Source: Ilyonectria destructans (Eukaryota; Ascomycota; Sordariomycetes; Hypocreales; Nectriaceae). From it: a DNA stretch of 64,000 nucleotides. The stretch's first letter is position 1, and each line of letters begins with the position of its first letter. Both the position numbers and the translations under genes were made by a program. The stretch is from NCBI GenBank assembly GCA_020740775.1, contig JAHEWK010000003.1, positions 2,728,001 through 2,792,000 of the forward strand. The letters run 5' to 3'. This document shows, piece after piece, positions 34,031-44,711 of this stretch. The notes under the pieces were generated by a model. That model was not told the DNA's origin and searched no databases. It was given only the letters and a program-made list of their open reading frames with translations.

Positions 34031-35140
34031 TAATCTTGTAAGAGGGATATATCTTACCTACTTCTATCTATACATTTAAAGCTCTTTTATAGGCCCTAAT
34101 AGGTCAGGCCATTAATCCCTATACTGTATAGCCTTTCCTGTTAAAGGAAGCTGCAGCAGTTTTAGCCCCAGCTGCAGCAAGAATCTAATTAAATAACTAA
34201 CATCCCTAAAGACAGTAAATCCCCTACTTACTATTTAATAATATTACTATATTCCCTACTATATCTACTAAATATACCTATTTAGATTAATATTCTAAAT
34301 ATAAATCCCTAATCCCTCTATTGCCTGGAGATTGGATAAGTTTGAGGTTATCTCTATAGTAGCTATTAGCTATACTATACCTAGAACTATAATATTTATA
34401 TTGCAATATAAATTATTAAGAGTCTAAAATCAACTTTAAGTCTATATAGAAGTTATATTAGGATAAATATAATGCTGCCGGTTATAAATAACATTATTAA
34501 GATACCCAATATACCACTCTCCCCTGACCTAATATCTAAATAGATATAACTCTATAATAATAGATAATCCTTAAGGAGGATATTAAGTAGCTTAAGCTCT
34601 TATAAGTACTTAGGGGTCTGTATAGAGTGTAGTAGGAGAGGTTAGATCTATTAGTAAGGTTGTAGTAGACCTTTAAAACTCAATAGGGAATAGAGCTATT
34701 AATATATAAGGGAGGCAGACTGGTAACTGCCCTTATTGATTATTCGCAATAGGCCGTAGAATAAACTGGTTGTTATTATTTACAGGGAAAGGCCCTATTA
34801 GTGTTGCTATATTATCCACCCAGATGGGGATATCTGGAGTGTTCTGATACAGGCTTTAGTTGCAATTATATATCTTTAGAATAATATTTGATGTAGGAAA
34901 AGAAAGCTTCTTCTAAGAGGTAAAGCCCTACTCTATATATTATACGATGTAAAGTAATTTATTTCTACTGTAATAGCTGTAATGATATGAGGAGGCATTA
35001 TGCATTCATTACGGTCTCGGGCAGACTGGTCTGTTGTCAAGAGATCACATATTGTATATTAAATAGCTATATATACAATACATCAGCTCTCTCTTTAATT
35101 GAACGAAGAAATACTGTGATATATATGTGCAAGAGATATT
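34031..35140. other. AT-rich internal region of the MULE
   Basis: Inside the element, between the coding-like remnant and the right terminal repeat. It is AT-rich and stop-rich in every frame. I could not assign a register or family; it may include a heavily mutated cargo or a long subterminal region. Confidence 0.5.
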
Positions 35141-35242
35141 ACATATATGCTGCTTATATTAGCAGACGTTATTCGCACAGCCGGCTGTGCGATTTATCAC
35201 GTGACGTTATTTGCACAGCCGGCTGTGCAGGTAACGCTCGCC
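35141..35242 (-). repeat. MULE right terminal inverted repeat (102 bp)
   Basis: Reverse complement of the left repeat with one mismatch. The two 18-bp palindromes lie at 35174-35191 and 35212-35229, and the sequence ends ...GTAACGCTCGCC. Confidence 0.95.
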
Positions 35243-35251
35243 AGCTTCAAG
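35243..35251 (+). repeat. Target-site duplication, right copy
   Basis: AGCTTCAAG, identical to the left copy at 30,807-30,815. Confidence 0.9.
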
Positions 35252-35542
35252 CTTGGCCCGAGCAGCGCTTCGTGCCGGGCATGCATCTTCAACTCATCTT
35301 GTCAATTCAGACGGTGTTTGTACGCCCCAAGATCGACCCGTCTTTCCAGGGCAGCTGTATATGCTGTGGCGCTCACTTGGAATCGGCCGATATTGAATCG
35401 AGATACTCAACAGCCTGGAATTCGAGGCCTTCCTGTTCCACAAAATGTTGTTCCTGGATGCAGCAGCCACTTACACGTCGTCACCAGCGAGCGCAATGCG
35501 TTGGAGTCAGGCATCACAAATGATCTAAACATCCGCCGCAAC

Positions 35543-35605
35543 GAGGTATCGCAGGCTTCTACAACACACCCAGAGGTATCGCATGCCTCTACAACACCCA
35601 GAGGT
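35543..35605 (+). repeat. Imperfect 28-30 bp tandem duplication
   Basis: Two copies of a unit starting GAGGTATCGCA and ending ACAACACCCA or similar (30 and 28 bp), followed by a third partial GAGGT. Confidence 0.85.
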
Positions 35606-36270
35606 CCAGAATGTCGGCTTCATGCTAGAGCCCGGTCCATTCGCTTCCTAGACACGCACTTGTCGCACAAGTTTGACAGAACCGGGCACTCCCCAATCCG
35701 GGCAGCCGACCGCTACGCGAGGACTGACAGCTGTCTGGTTGTCGAGAATCCACTCTTGCCGTCTGCCTTCTGGCCAACCCTGTCGATTCTCGAAGTCAGA
35801 CATGCACGGCTCCAGTTTTGACCGGTGGGCCGAGTCTGGACGTACAACAGTCTGTGAAGAGGCACCCTCTCTCACCCAGGTCTGTGTCGCCCCAAGCCCG
35901 GACGCAAGGCCTGGTCTATACTCTCCGTTCCACCGTCTTCGAGACCAGCGTGGCTGATGTTGGCCGTATCACTTGCGTGAAACTCACGAACTTTTCCTCG
36001 TTACGCTCCCAGGCTATTCCGTCACGATTGGCTGATTCCACTGACACAGGAGCTATGAATCGTATCTGTTCACTCTTATTGCCCCCGTATCGCGCTGAAT
36101 CCTGTTTAGGCTATCGAGGTCGAAGTCGACCTGCGATAGCTCCTGCCATCCAATCTCAATCTCAAGCTATCCCGGAATACTTAGGCCCAGCCATGCTTCG
36201 CTTGGGAAAGTCGCTGGTGATGGTTTATGCAGCCTCAGCGCCCACTGGGTTGGGGGAATGACCATCTCCT

Positions 36271-36303
36271 CGCTCACTCCACGCTCACTCCACGCTCACT
36301 CCT
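36271..36303 (+). repeat. CGCTCACTCCA tandem repeat (about 3 copies)
   Basis: Three 11-bp units, the last with one change, in noncoding DNA. Confidence 0.8.
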
Positions 36304-39005
36304 CGCGGCCACTCGCAAAACGGGTAGCCATACCAACACGTCTCTTCAGGGGCCTGTCCAACGCGGCATGCCGGGCGACACCAGCCCATGCGGCGTGCGC
36401 CTTGAGCTCCACAACTTCAGAAAATTAGGATAAAAGGCAGGCTGCTCCGAAGTCGATGCAGGGAGCCGTCTGGATGACCAAGGTTGCACTCCGCGTGAGG
36501 CAGTGACAGCTCCTCGCCTTGGTCCTCCCGCCGTCCCACACTAGATATTGTACAATCATCTGAAACTATCCCTTGAGTATCAGAGATTTTATCTCCGTTC
36601 TCTGTCTGGCTCTAAGCGTGGAAGTAGGCACTCTGAATACGCTCACAGCTCGGCCTGACGGACTCATGAAGAGAACCAAACAAGACGCCTGCCTTGGACG
36701 GATGGGTGGTGGAGTTCTCATTTATGACAGACGACCAAGACTAAGCAGTCTAAGCCTGAATCTAGCGTGTGCCCAAGTTACCAGCCGTAACAGTGGTCTA
36801 GTAGGGTGTCTTGGCTCTCCAAGTGTCTGACATTCGCACTCAGTTAACGCCTCCGAATTTAGCACAGAGCCTGAAAAGAAATCGCGACATCATTCGCTGA
36901 GAATCATTTTATCTCTAGCGTGAACGTTGGACGCTTGGATGTGTTGGTGCCCGACCCGTCGGTTGGTTGCAGCAAATGTGATCAACCTCATCAAAGCTTC
37001 TGTCTACATATCCGCCAGAGGATATTGACTCGAAGGCCAAGGGATGGCACTCTACAAACACAGTGCTTTCTGGGAGATTGCATGGGTACCGAAAAGTTGT
37101 TCAATTGGACGCCCTTCGTGGGATACAGAGACAGTTGTACCGATCTACCTAGCGACGGCCAGGGGCCACTCGAGTGATTGCCCAAGCACCATGCGAGTTG
37201 GCGAATCCCGGCATTAGGGGGAACTTATGCCCTGGCCGGCACTGTACGGCAATCAGAAGGCTTCTCAAGAGTTTGAGCAGGTGTCCCTATCGGGCGTAGG
37301 CTTGTACTCCCTCGGACATTTTTCTTGTACCTGTGCGCCAGCAAGCCCGCGTGAGTAACAAGAGCCGGCAGCATGACAGCTGTGATCTCCAGCGCCTTCG
37401 AAAGAGAAGAGAGGAAGAGAGAGTCAGCTATCCTTGTTTCTAGAAATCTTCATCGAACGTTCTTGGGCAGCAGAGGATGAGTGGAGGAGGATGAGTGGAG
37501 GAGGAGGCAGCAGACATGCACACTTTGGCTCTTGCGGACCAACATAAAACTTGGACTTCTTTTTACGGCATGATCAAAAAGGAACACTAAAACATTCTCC
37601 AAGTTCTGTTTGCTGGGGTCAAGGATCCTGGAAGGTGTCTTCACTCACATCAAACACCACACCGTCTAGCCGGCTCTACCCAAGTCGGTGTCACTTCTCA
37701 TCTGCCATAGGGGCACGTGGAGCGACTCGAGCGAGTTCTGGACAATATCAGAGCATGAATTGCTTTCACGATCTGGCAGACAACTGAAGGCTTTTGTTGT
37801 CCTGTCTTCACCGAGCGGACCGGGGTGGGAGGCCCCTGGCGATGGGTGATGCAAATACCCGTTGGCGCTTTAGTTCGCCCAAAGCTTCCTGAGGTGGCTT
37901 CAAATAGTGAGACATCAAGGATTAAACGCCAAAGGGCTTGCATTTGCGATCGGCAGATTCAGGTGTCGCCCCCGCGACTTGCGGGACGTCCCATCCAGCT
38001 GCAGGATATTGTTAACGAGCAACTCCCGTTCTGGCCGGCGGGTTTCCGATGTTGGAAGCACCTGCAGTCGGAAACGGCTAGGTTGTTATTGGGCCTGGTT
38101 TGGGGGATACACACCACGGGAGTGTGACGGAAAACGGAGAGCAGAGCAGCAAGGGGCGACGGATGAGGGCCGCGCTCTCCACTCCCAGCGGCTTCGGCCT
38201 GCACGCCCCTGTTGCGGTTCTCTGCCTTTCGGTCTTGATGCGGAGAAGACAGCATGAAAGCACATGGCGAAGTTGTTTGATACACTGGGACTCCAAAATT
38301 GTAGGTGTGGCCATTCCGGTGCGCGGAGGCTCCGAGGCGACATGTACCGTCGAGGCTGTGGGACACGCCGCGTCTCTACTCATCAAACTACCTTGGCCCC
38401 CTCGTCCTGGCTTCCGGTCCAAAGGTTACAGGCTGAGTCGACTTCCTTCATTTAGAAGTTTCGCACCCGCCCAACCACGTCGTCTGGTCATCTATCACTT
38501 GGTGGCTTATGCTAGGCTTCGCCAACGCAGAGCGGTGGGAGTTTGCAAACGAGCCCGTCTCATTTTAGGCATCCTGCCAGAGGAAGGAGACAAAGAAAAA
38601 GACACCGAGAATATCGGTCAAGCCAACAGACGTCGCTTCTAGCTGCCGGAGTTGCAGCCTCCGTCCGCAAGTGACTCAAGCCTCCGGGCGAAAGCGATCC
38701 AGGGTTCCTTGTCCTTGACGCGTCGGGGCAAGAGGACACCGCCTGGAAGACTGTCCTGCCCCGAGTTGTTTGTCAAGCTTGAGAGTGACTTGAGTGGGAA
38801 GAGTTTCCACTCACTGTTACGCTGTCTGTCCTTCCCTGCAGTCTCGGGGTTGGGCTATATCACGGGCGCCGCCCGCCGCCCCATCCAAACCATCTGGTTC
38901 ATCCCCCCAACAGCAACGAGGCTTCTTTATCCCTCCCAGATCACGTTGAGGACCTTACCTGAAAGAAATTCTGCTTTTGGCCCCTGGCAGACGCCGCCGT
39001 TCGCC

Positions 39006-40677
39006 ATGCTGTCTCTCAAGACCCTTCTTAACCCAGCCTCTCCCCGGCGAGAGACTGCCCCCTCCTTTCATCCCATTCCTGCATCTTCCTCTCTCATCCT
39101 CTCTGCCAACACGAGTGCCTCCGCCTTAGCGATGGACCGACCGATTATGCCTCCTAACCGGAACAGCACGGGGCGAACCAACTTGGCCAAGTCGAAGATC
39201 CGTGCCCCCATCAACTACCCCCCATTCGAGAACCTCGATGAGGGGTCTGTCATGGAGATCAGGAGGTTTGGGATCCAAACGTTTGGGTCCATCCAACAAT
39301 CTTGCTCGCACATCCCCTACAACAGCGGCAAGAAGGGCTTCTTCGAGAAGACGGGGCGAGAGAGTTTCGAAGGTACGTGACTCGGTATTGCCCCCGACCA
39401 TGTGGCACTAACAACGACGCAGTGTTTCGATACGAGTTCACGCTCCCTGGACAAACTATTGAATACACCGTCATGTGGGACTACAATGTTGGGCTTGTCC
39501 GCATGACCCCCTTCTTCAAGTGCTGTCGATATGGAAAAGTAAGCAATCAGTTGTCGCATTTCGTCGTGACGGTGTGGCGCTAATAGTGGAAAAGACCGTT
39601 CCGGCCAAGATGTTGGGTCTCAACCCGGGCCTCAAAGAAATCTCGCACAGCATTACTGGAGGCTCGATCGCCGCTCAAGGTGACTTGGTCTCTCCCTCTG
39701 GATCTGCAAAGTCCTTACTAACTCGCTTGCTAGGTTATTGGATGCCATATTCCTGTGCCAAAGCAGTCTGCGCGACGTTCTGCTATCACATTGCCGGGGC
39801 GCTGACCCCCCTTTTTGGGGCATCCTTTCCTTCTGAGTGCTTCCATCCCGACTCGCCAGAGTTTGGCCGTATGACTATCGACCCGCAACTGGTCATTGAG
39901 GCTACTCATGAGGCTGAGTTTTCTCGACGTCAGCACATGAACAATATCGCTTCAGGCTTCAGTGGTGCTACTAGCTTCCCTCGAACCGTCCGCCCAGCCA
40001 CCCTCAGTCCTTTTGATCAGGAAGAGCGCAGGTTCCAACTCAGACCTCGCCTTACCTGTGACTCTTCGTGGATGCTGGAAGATACGGAGAGCCACTACCA
40101 TTCGGTACCTAACTCTGCGTCGAGCATAGGATCTGGGCTTCAGGGGTACACGTTACCATCGCGCCCCAGCTCGAGCTGGACTCCTGCCAACCATCCCAGC
40201 CCACAGTACGACTTATACCCTGATCCCAGCCCCTATCTCAGTGCTGTGCCAAGCATCCCGTCGCTCCAGCCTCGCAACACATCCTCGCCACCTGGATGGA
40301 GTCCCAAACGACGACTGGACTACGAAGATTCAGACCACGGCTACAGAGCCAGCGCGAGCCCGATCATGAGCAACATGGCCAACACGAGCCATGTAAACGT
40401 CACAAGCAACATGGTCAATACGAACAATATGAGACTCAGTTCTATTCTGGCGACTGGATCCCCCGAGCCGACTCTAGCACGAGAGAGAACAAGACCGGTG
40501 GATGAAAAGGCTGAGGATGCCGCTGCGGTGCTATTGCTCCTGGGCGGTAGGGAACAAAGCCGCGGGTCTTATACGGCGGCCGGGCCCCCTGCCGTCGCCC
40601 CAACCGGATTGATATCGTCTGGGCCATGGCTCGACGATGAGCATCCGAGAAAGAGGCAGCGGACAAACTCGTTTTAG
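39006..40677 (+). CDS. xbp1: Xbp1-like APSES/KilA-N transcription regulator
   Basis: Probable nuclear DNA-binding regulator of the fungal APSES class, nearest to the stress repressor Xbp1. Four exons: 39006-39372, 39423-39538, 39595-39679 and 39734-40677. Donors are GTACGT, GTAAGC and GTGACT; acceptors are CGCAG, AAAAG and GCTAG. The model is 503 residues. The start at 39006 gives MLSLKTLLNP, typical of this group; the frame is open upstream but poor in coding character. The KilA-N fold occupies about residues 110-290: [60 protein letters not shown] and a helix-turn-helix around AKAVCATFCYHI with FGRMTIDPQ. The C-terminal half is Ser/Pro/Asn-rich and disordered, ending in a basic PRKRQRTNSF that may be a nuclear signal. 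The exon 3 acceptor was chosen to keep the frame. Confidence 0.88.
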
Positions 40678-40982
40678 CTTCGAGGCCGCGCTGCAGCCCG
40701 TAGCGGCGTCGACTTGGCTAGGAGGGTATCTGGGCTGAGAGGAGTTGGGAGCATTTGGAAAAGTCCTTGGTCCAAGGCAGCTAGTATTGGGTAGACGATT
40801 CATCTCTGACAGGTGTTTTCTTTGGGGAATCTCTTTTTGTTTGCTTTCAAATTTGTTTGGACCAGATGTTGCACGTTTTATACCACTAGCAAATCACAAC
40901 ACCACGGGTAGTCTATTAGCCGGGTCTATCATCAAATCATCAAATCACTTTTCCGTTATTGCCTTTGCCGTCCCGTTCCCAC
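40678..40982. other. Convergent 3' intergenic region
   Basis: Short interval between the 3' ends of the Xbp1-like gene (+) and cns1 (-). No feature seen. Confidence 0.6.
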
Positions 40983-42236
40983 TTAGTTCGCCTGCTCCTC
41001 CTCGCCCTTCTCTCTCGCCCTCTTAGCCTTGTGCTCCTTTACCCACGCCTCGGCCTTCGCCCGCGGCACCACAAAGATGCGCACCACCTCGTCTACAACC
41101 TCGACCTTGCCCGTTCCTAGCACCTTCAGGAGCGACACGCGCTTGCCCATCTTGAGCAGGCCGCCCTCGCGAGTCTCGACGTAGCATTCGACTCCGGCGG
41201 GAGTGTACTCACGCTCGCGGTCCCAGGGCAGTGGGAACACGTACGACAGGTGGTCGTCGAGCGCCTGCGTCTCGTTGAAGGCCTTGATGAAGTCCGACTC
41301 GAGGTGCAGCGGGTACAGCAGCACGGCGGGGAACGACAGCGTGCTGCGCGGGTCGTCCTGGTCCGGGACCAGCTCCAGCTTGGCGTCCTCCATCTCCGGC
41401 GGCTGGGCCGTCGTGCGGGTCGGGATGCCGCGCGCACGCAGCGCGGCCTTGAGGAGCAGCGCGCGGCGCTTCACGCGGGCCTCGCGCTCGGCGACAATCT
41501 TGCGCTGCGAGTCGAGCTGCTTGGCGCGCTTGACGAGGTCCTCAGCCACGGCCTTCAGGCCTGCGTTGTTCTCGTCCAGGGCTAGGCCCCGCGCGCACAC
41601 GTCGTCAGCCTCCGCGATGCGGTCCACGGCCAGCAGCGCGCGGGCGCTGCGGTAGTGTGCCTTGACATTGCGCGGGTTGAGGCGGATGGCGGCGGCGCAG
41701 TCGGTCCAGCAGCTGCGATAGTTGCTGAGGGCGAGATGGCAGGCGGCGCGGTTGACGTAGAGGGCCTCGAGCATCTCGCGCTGCTTGGCGATCTCGTCGT
41801 CCGAGTCGGGCTCGCCCTCGAGGTTGGTCGTCACCTCGCCGCGCGTGCGCTTGCGCTCCTCGAGGAAGAGGATGTTGATGCCCTTGGTGTAGAACTCTTT
41901 GGCGTCCCCGTAGCCCTTGGTCTTGAAACACTCGTTCCCGCGATCCTTGAAGTCGCTGCCGTTCTCCAGCGGCGTTCCCTCGTAGGCGAGGGCCTGCAGC
42001 GCCGCGATGTCGTCGTTGTCGGGATCCGCGTCGTCCAGATCCGTCATGAAGAGCGGCGTCCTCTTGATTTCCGCCACGACTTCGTCAACCGTCATTCCCT
42101 GGCTCGTCTTGGCGATAGCATGAGCCAGCGGCAGCTCAGGCATCGTCGCCTCGCTCTGCGGCTGTGACTCGGAGGCATCCGGCTTGGACACCTTCATGGC
42201 CTGGCCTACTTGGTCGACGAGCGCTTCCATATCCAT
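40983..42236 (-). CDS. cns1: Cns1/TTC4-type TPR cochaperone
   Basis: Predicted Hsp90/Hsp70 cochaperone of the Cns1/TTC4 family, cytosolic and essential in yeast. One exon of 417 codons from MDMEALVDQVGQAM. After an acidic N-terminus come three TPR motifs at about residues 90-240 (FKDRGNECFKTKGYGDAKEF, ALYVNRAACHLALSNYRSC, VKAHYRSARALLAVDRIAEA). They carry the Asn and Lys/Arg residues of the carboxylate clamp that binds the C-terminal EEVD of chaperones. A basic helix (KRRALLLKAALRARGI) links to the C-terminal wheel domain (LSFPAVLLYPLHLESDFI, YVFPLPWDREREYTPAGVECY, RIFVVPRAKAEAW), which separates this family from other TPR proteins. Length is normal. Confidence 0.92.
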   Translation of the reverse strand: MDMEALVDQVGQAMKVSKPDASESQPQSEATMPELPLAHAIAKTSQGMTVDEVVAEIKRTPLFMTDLDDADPDNDDIAALQALAYEGTPLENGSDFKDRGNECFKTKGYGDAKEFYTKGINILFLEERKRTRGEVTTNLEGEPDSDDEIAKQREMLEALYVNRAACHLALSNYRSCWTDCAAAIRLNPRNVKAHYRSARALLAVDRIAEADDVCARGLALDENNAGLKAVAEDLVKRAKQLDSQRKIVAEREARVKRRALLLKAALRARGIPTRTTAQPPEMEDAKLELVPDQDDPRSTLSFPAVLLYPLHLESDFIKAFNETQALDDHLSYVFPLPWDREREYTPAGVECYVETREGGLLKMGKRVSLLKVLGTGKVEVVDEVVRIFVVPRAKAEAWVKEHKAKRAREKGEEEQAN

Positions 42237-42989
42237 TTTTCTTGTGTTTTAGAGCCTCGTACGAGAGCAGCTCCTTTGATGTTGAGAAATGGGAGCGACT
42301 TGGTTGGGTGGACTCTGTCGTCCCCCGTCGTCAATGAGTGACTAACTCGCCGACTAAAATTTGACAATCTTTCTCCAACTTTCGGTGCGTGTCCAAAATC
42401 CTATTGGGCGACCCATCTCGAATACAAATCTTCAATATGACGTCGAAATCCGAAAACAATAGCCTCCATTTTACTTAGAATTAATTTATTTACACTGCGA
42501 ATTGTTGCATCGTCCATTTAAACATTACTGATTCTTCGTACCGCAACTTGTGGGAGACAGCACACTTTGACGTAGGCCTGGGTCGATCAAGCTCTACTGC
42601 CTTCTATGAGTATCCATTAATGTTGACGCTGATCTATAAAATAAATAAGGAAAAGATTCAAGCAATAATAGGCAACAATAGACTCCCATGCTCCAATTCC
42701 AACGCTCTCCTCCGCTGACCCAAAACATGCAAGCAAAAAAAAGCCAACGGCTTAAACCAAGACAATACCGAAGGGTGCCAAAAACAAATAACGCTTTTTT
42801 TTTTGCCAACGCTGGAAAACAACCCCAAACTCCAAGACACTGATTCAATCCAAACATACATGTAAATCGTACATGTTGGCTGATTTCTCGGTTAAAGGTC
42901 CATCTCTCAAAAAGAAAGTATCCAGTCACCGGATCTCCCTGGGCAGGTCTCCCAAATCATACCCTTTGACCTACCTTGCCAAGACCACG
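42237..42989. other. Intergenic: cns1 promoter and MFS 3' region
   Basis: Between two leftward genes. The middle is AT-rich with a poly-A/T run near 42,790-42,810. No coding region supported. Confidence 0.55.
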
Positions 42990-44711
42990 TTAATCGGAGT
43001 CGTAGAACGGTACTTCAGCGACAGTGACAGTGACATTTTGTTTGCGGCGTACAATTCCGTGCTCTTCGGAGTGCTCGTCGTTCCACGCTCGCGGTACCCA
43101 AAAGCACTGGACGGCACCGACAACTGCGACGCCAGCACTGCCATACCATGACAATGCGGAACAATCAGCCTTGGTGCCAAGAGTGTACAGGAAGCCTGCA
43201 ATGGGGGGCGAAATCATGCGGCATGCAGCGGCCGCGCTGGCAGCCAGGCCATTGACCTTGCCCAAGGCGCTTGGGTAGGGAGTTGCTTCCTTGATGAGAA
43301 TCATGAGGAGAGGGTAGAGGACGATGGTGAGAAGGTTGCGAACGGCGAGACAGAAGTAAATGGCAGGATAGAGGAGAGACTGGGGCACGAGAAGGAGCAT
43401 GGGCATGATGATGTAGGCGATAGGATGCATCACTGCAACGACGAGGAAGAGCCGATATGTGCCGAGCTTGTTTGCTGCCCATGGAAAGATGAAACCCTGC
43501 ACGATCAAGGCGATGCCACCGTTGACCGCCATGATCACCCCCACGTTGCGGAGAGATAGGCCTAGCCCGCCGGGGGAGTAGAACGGGAACACCGTATGTG
43601 CCTTGGCCGCCTGGAAAGCCGAAACACGATCGTCTTCGAAGAAGATGGGCAACAGATGATCATAGGTCATGGAGTGGTATGTGAAGATGCACAGGGATAC
43701 AATGAGTCCGACAAGCCGCTTGTTCCAGATCTTGACGAGCGGGGGAGGTGTGTCCTTTTCTGTCAGAGACATATCCCAGTCCTCTCCCACACCTTCGATA
43801 GCGCCGTACGTCTCGACTTGGGAGTCGGTTGTTGAAGTGCATTTTCGTGGGTCCGAGGATAGAATCAACGGAGTTTCTTCCGAGGCACAGCATTCAGTGG
43901 GTTGAACCGTCAGTGGTCGTAGATCTGGGTGGGTCTCCTCGAGGAGAATGAATCCCAGAACAATGCTCATGAGCAACATGGCAGCGCAGAGAAGATTGGG
44001 CAGCAGGTAGGGGAAACGCTCGAACAAGCTGCCGACAGGGAACGTCCGAGGCCAAGACTCATGCGGATTAGCAAACATACCACCGATCGAAGGGCCGATA
44101 ATTGTGCCAACGCTCCAAACAAAAGGCATTATGGAGAATGCTCGTGCTATATCATGTCAGCTGGTCCATGGGAAGAAGGCGAGATCCGCATTGCCGGAGC
44201 AAACTTACGTTCGTGCTCTGGCCGGGTGACTATTTCGCCAACCATGGTCTGGATAACACCAATATTTCCGTTGAGCATACCACCCAGCGCCCTGCCGAAC
44301 AAGGCAACCCAGAAGTTGGGAGCGATTCCCACCATGATCATGCTGAGCATGGTACCGACGCATCCCAGCATCAAAACTGGTTTGCGACCGATCCGATCAG
44401 ACAAGCCACCCCAGTACATGCCCATGGCAGCCTCGGCAAGCGAGAACGCTGAGATGAGGAGACCGGAGTAGAAGGAGGCATTGTTTTCGTCTCCAATGTG
44501 GTAGTCCTTAACCAATGCCCACGCATATGGAAAGATTGACGTTAGGGCAACGGGCTCCGCCAATCGAACAATAGCTTTGAAATTATAAGGTTAGTCAATT
44601 TCGCTAAGTCGCTGCTGAAGGGATTTGAGGAAAAAATTTACCGAGGAGGAAGAGCTGCATTGCCGGAAAACTATCCGGGTCTCGGGCGCGTGACTGGCTA
44701 AGAAGAGCCAT
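42990..44711 (-). CDS. DHA1-type major facilitator transporter
   Basis: Twelve-helix MFS permease of the eukaryotic TetA/ZIFL-like group; substrate unknown. Three exons: 44711-44642, 44574-44209 and 44146-42990. Donors are GTAAAT and GTAAGT; the introns are 67 and 62 nt. The product is 530 residues. Helix 1 reads MQLFLLAIVRLAEPVALTSI across intron 1. Between helices 2 and 3 is the MFS signature GGLSDRIGRKPVLMLG. Intron 2 splits PEHEPRAFSIMPFVWSVGTI, a strongly conserved stretch in this group. A long acidic loop, about residues 215-290, separates the two six-helix halves (YGAIEGVGEDWDMS). The last helices are followed by a short tail ending VPFYDSD. Length and topology are normal. No cluster partner suggests a substrate. 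Confidence 0.9.

Larger units (their letters stand above)
30816..35242. mobile_element. Mutator-like DNA transposon (MULE), RIP-inactivated, 4,427 bp
   Basis: This block is bounded by inverted repeats of 102 bp (30816-30917 and 35141-35242) differing at one position. They are flanked by a perfect 9-bp duplication AGCTTCAAG. The interior is strongly AT-rich and TpA-rich; no frame of 60 codons is open on either strand between about 30,960 and 34,986. Yet one plus-strand register still spells a MULE transposase, with stops where the family has Gln, Trp or Arg. TIR plus 9-bp TSD plus a MULE-type DDE protein make the classification secure. The element lies in the long interval between top2 and the Xbp1-like gene. 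The stop pattern (Q and W codons turned to TAA/TAG, H to Y, V/T to I) is what C-to-T change on both strands, as in RIP, produces. It cannot encode its own transposase. Confidence 0.93.
35252..39005. other. Long intergenic region, no gene recognised
   Basis: About 3.75 kb right of the transposon. Open frames are short or low in protein character; the longest (38100-38642, +) has no domain and no family resemblance. Small tandem repeats lie at 35,543-35,605 and 36,271-36,303. The right part should contain the promoter and 5' UTR of the Xbp1-like gene. Confidence 0.5.

Noticed and set aside
30816..35242. AT-rich block as a centromere or isochore segment, or as an LTR retrotransposon
   Set aside because: Sharp ends with inverted (not direct) repeats and a 9-bp target duplication, plus a MULE transposase register, show it is a DNA transposon.
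38100..38642. 180-codon plus-strand frame right of the transposon
   Set aside because: No domain, arginine-rich and unlike neighbouring proteins in composition; overlapping frames on the other strand are equally long.
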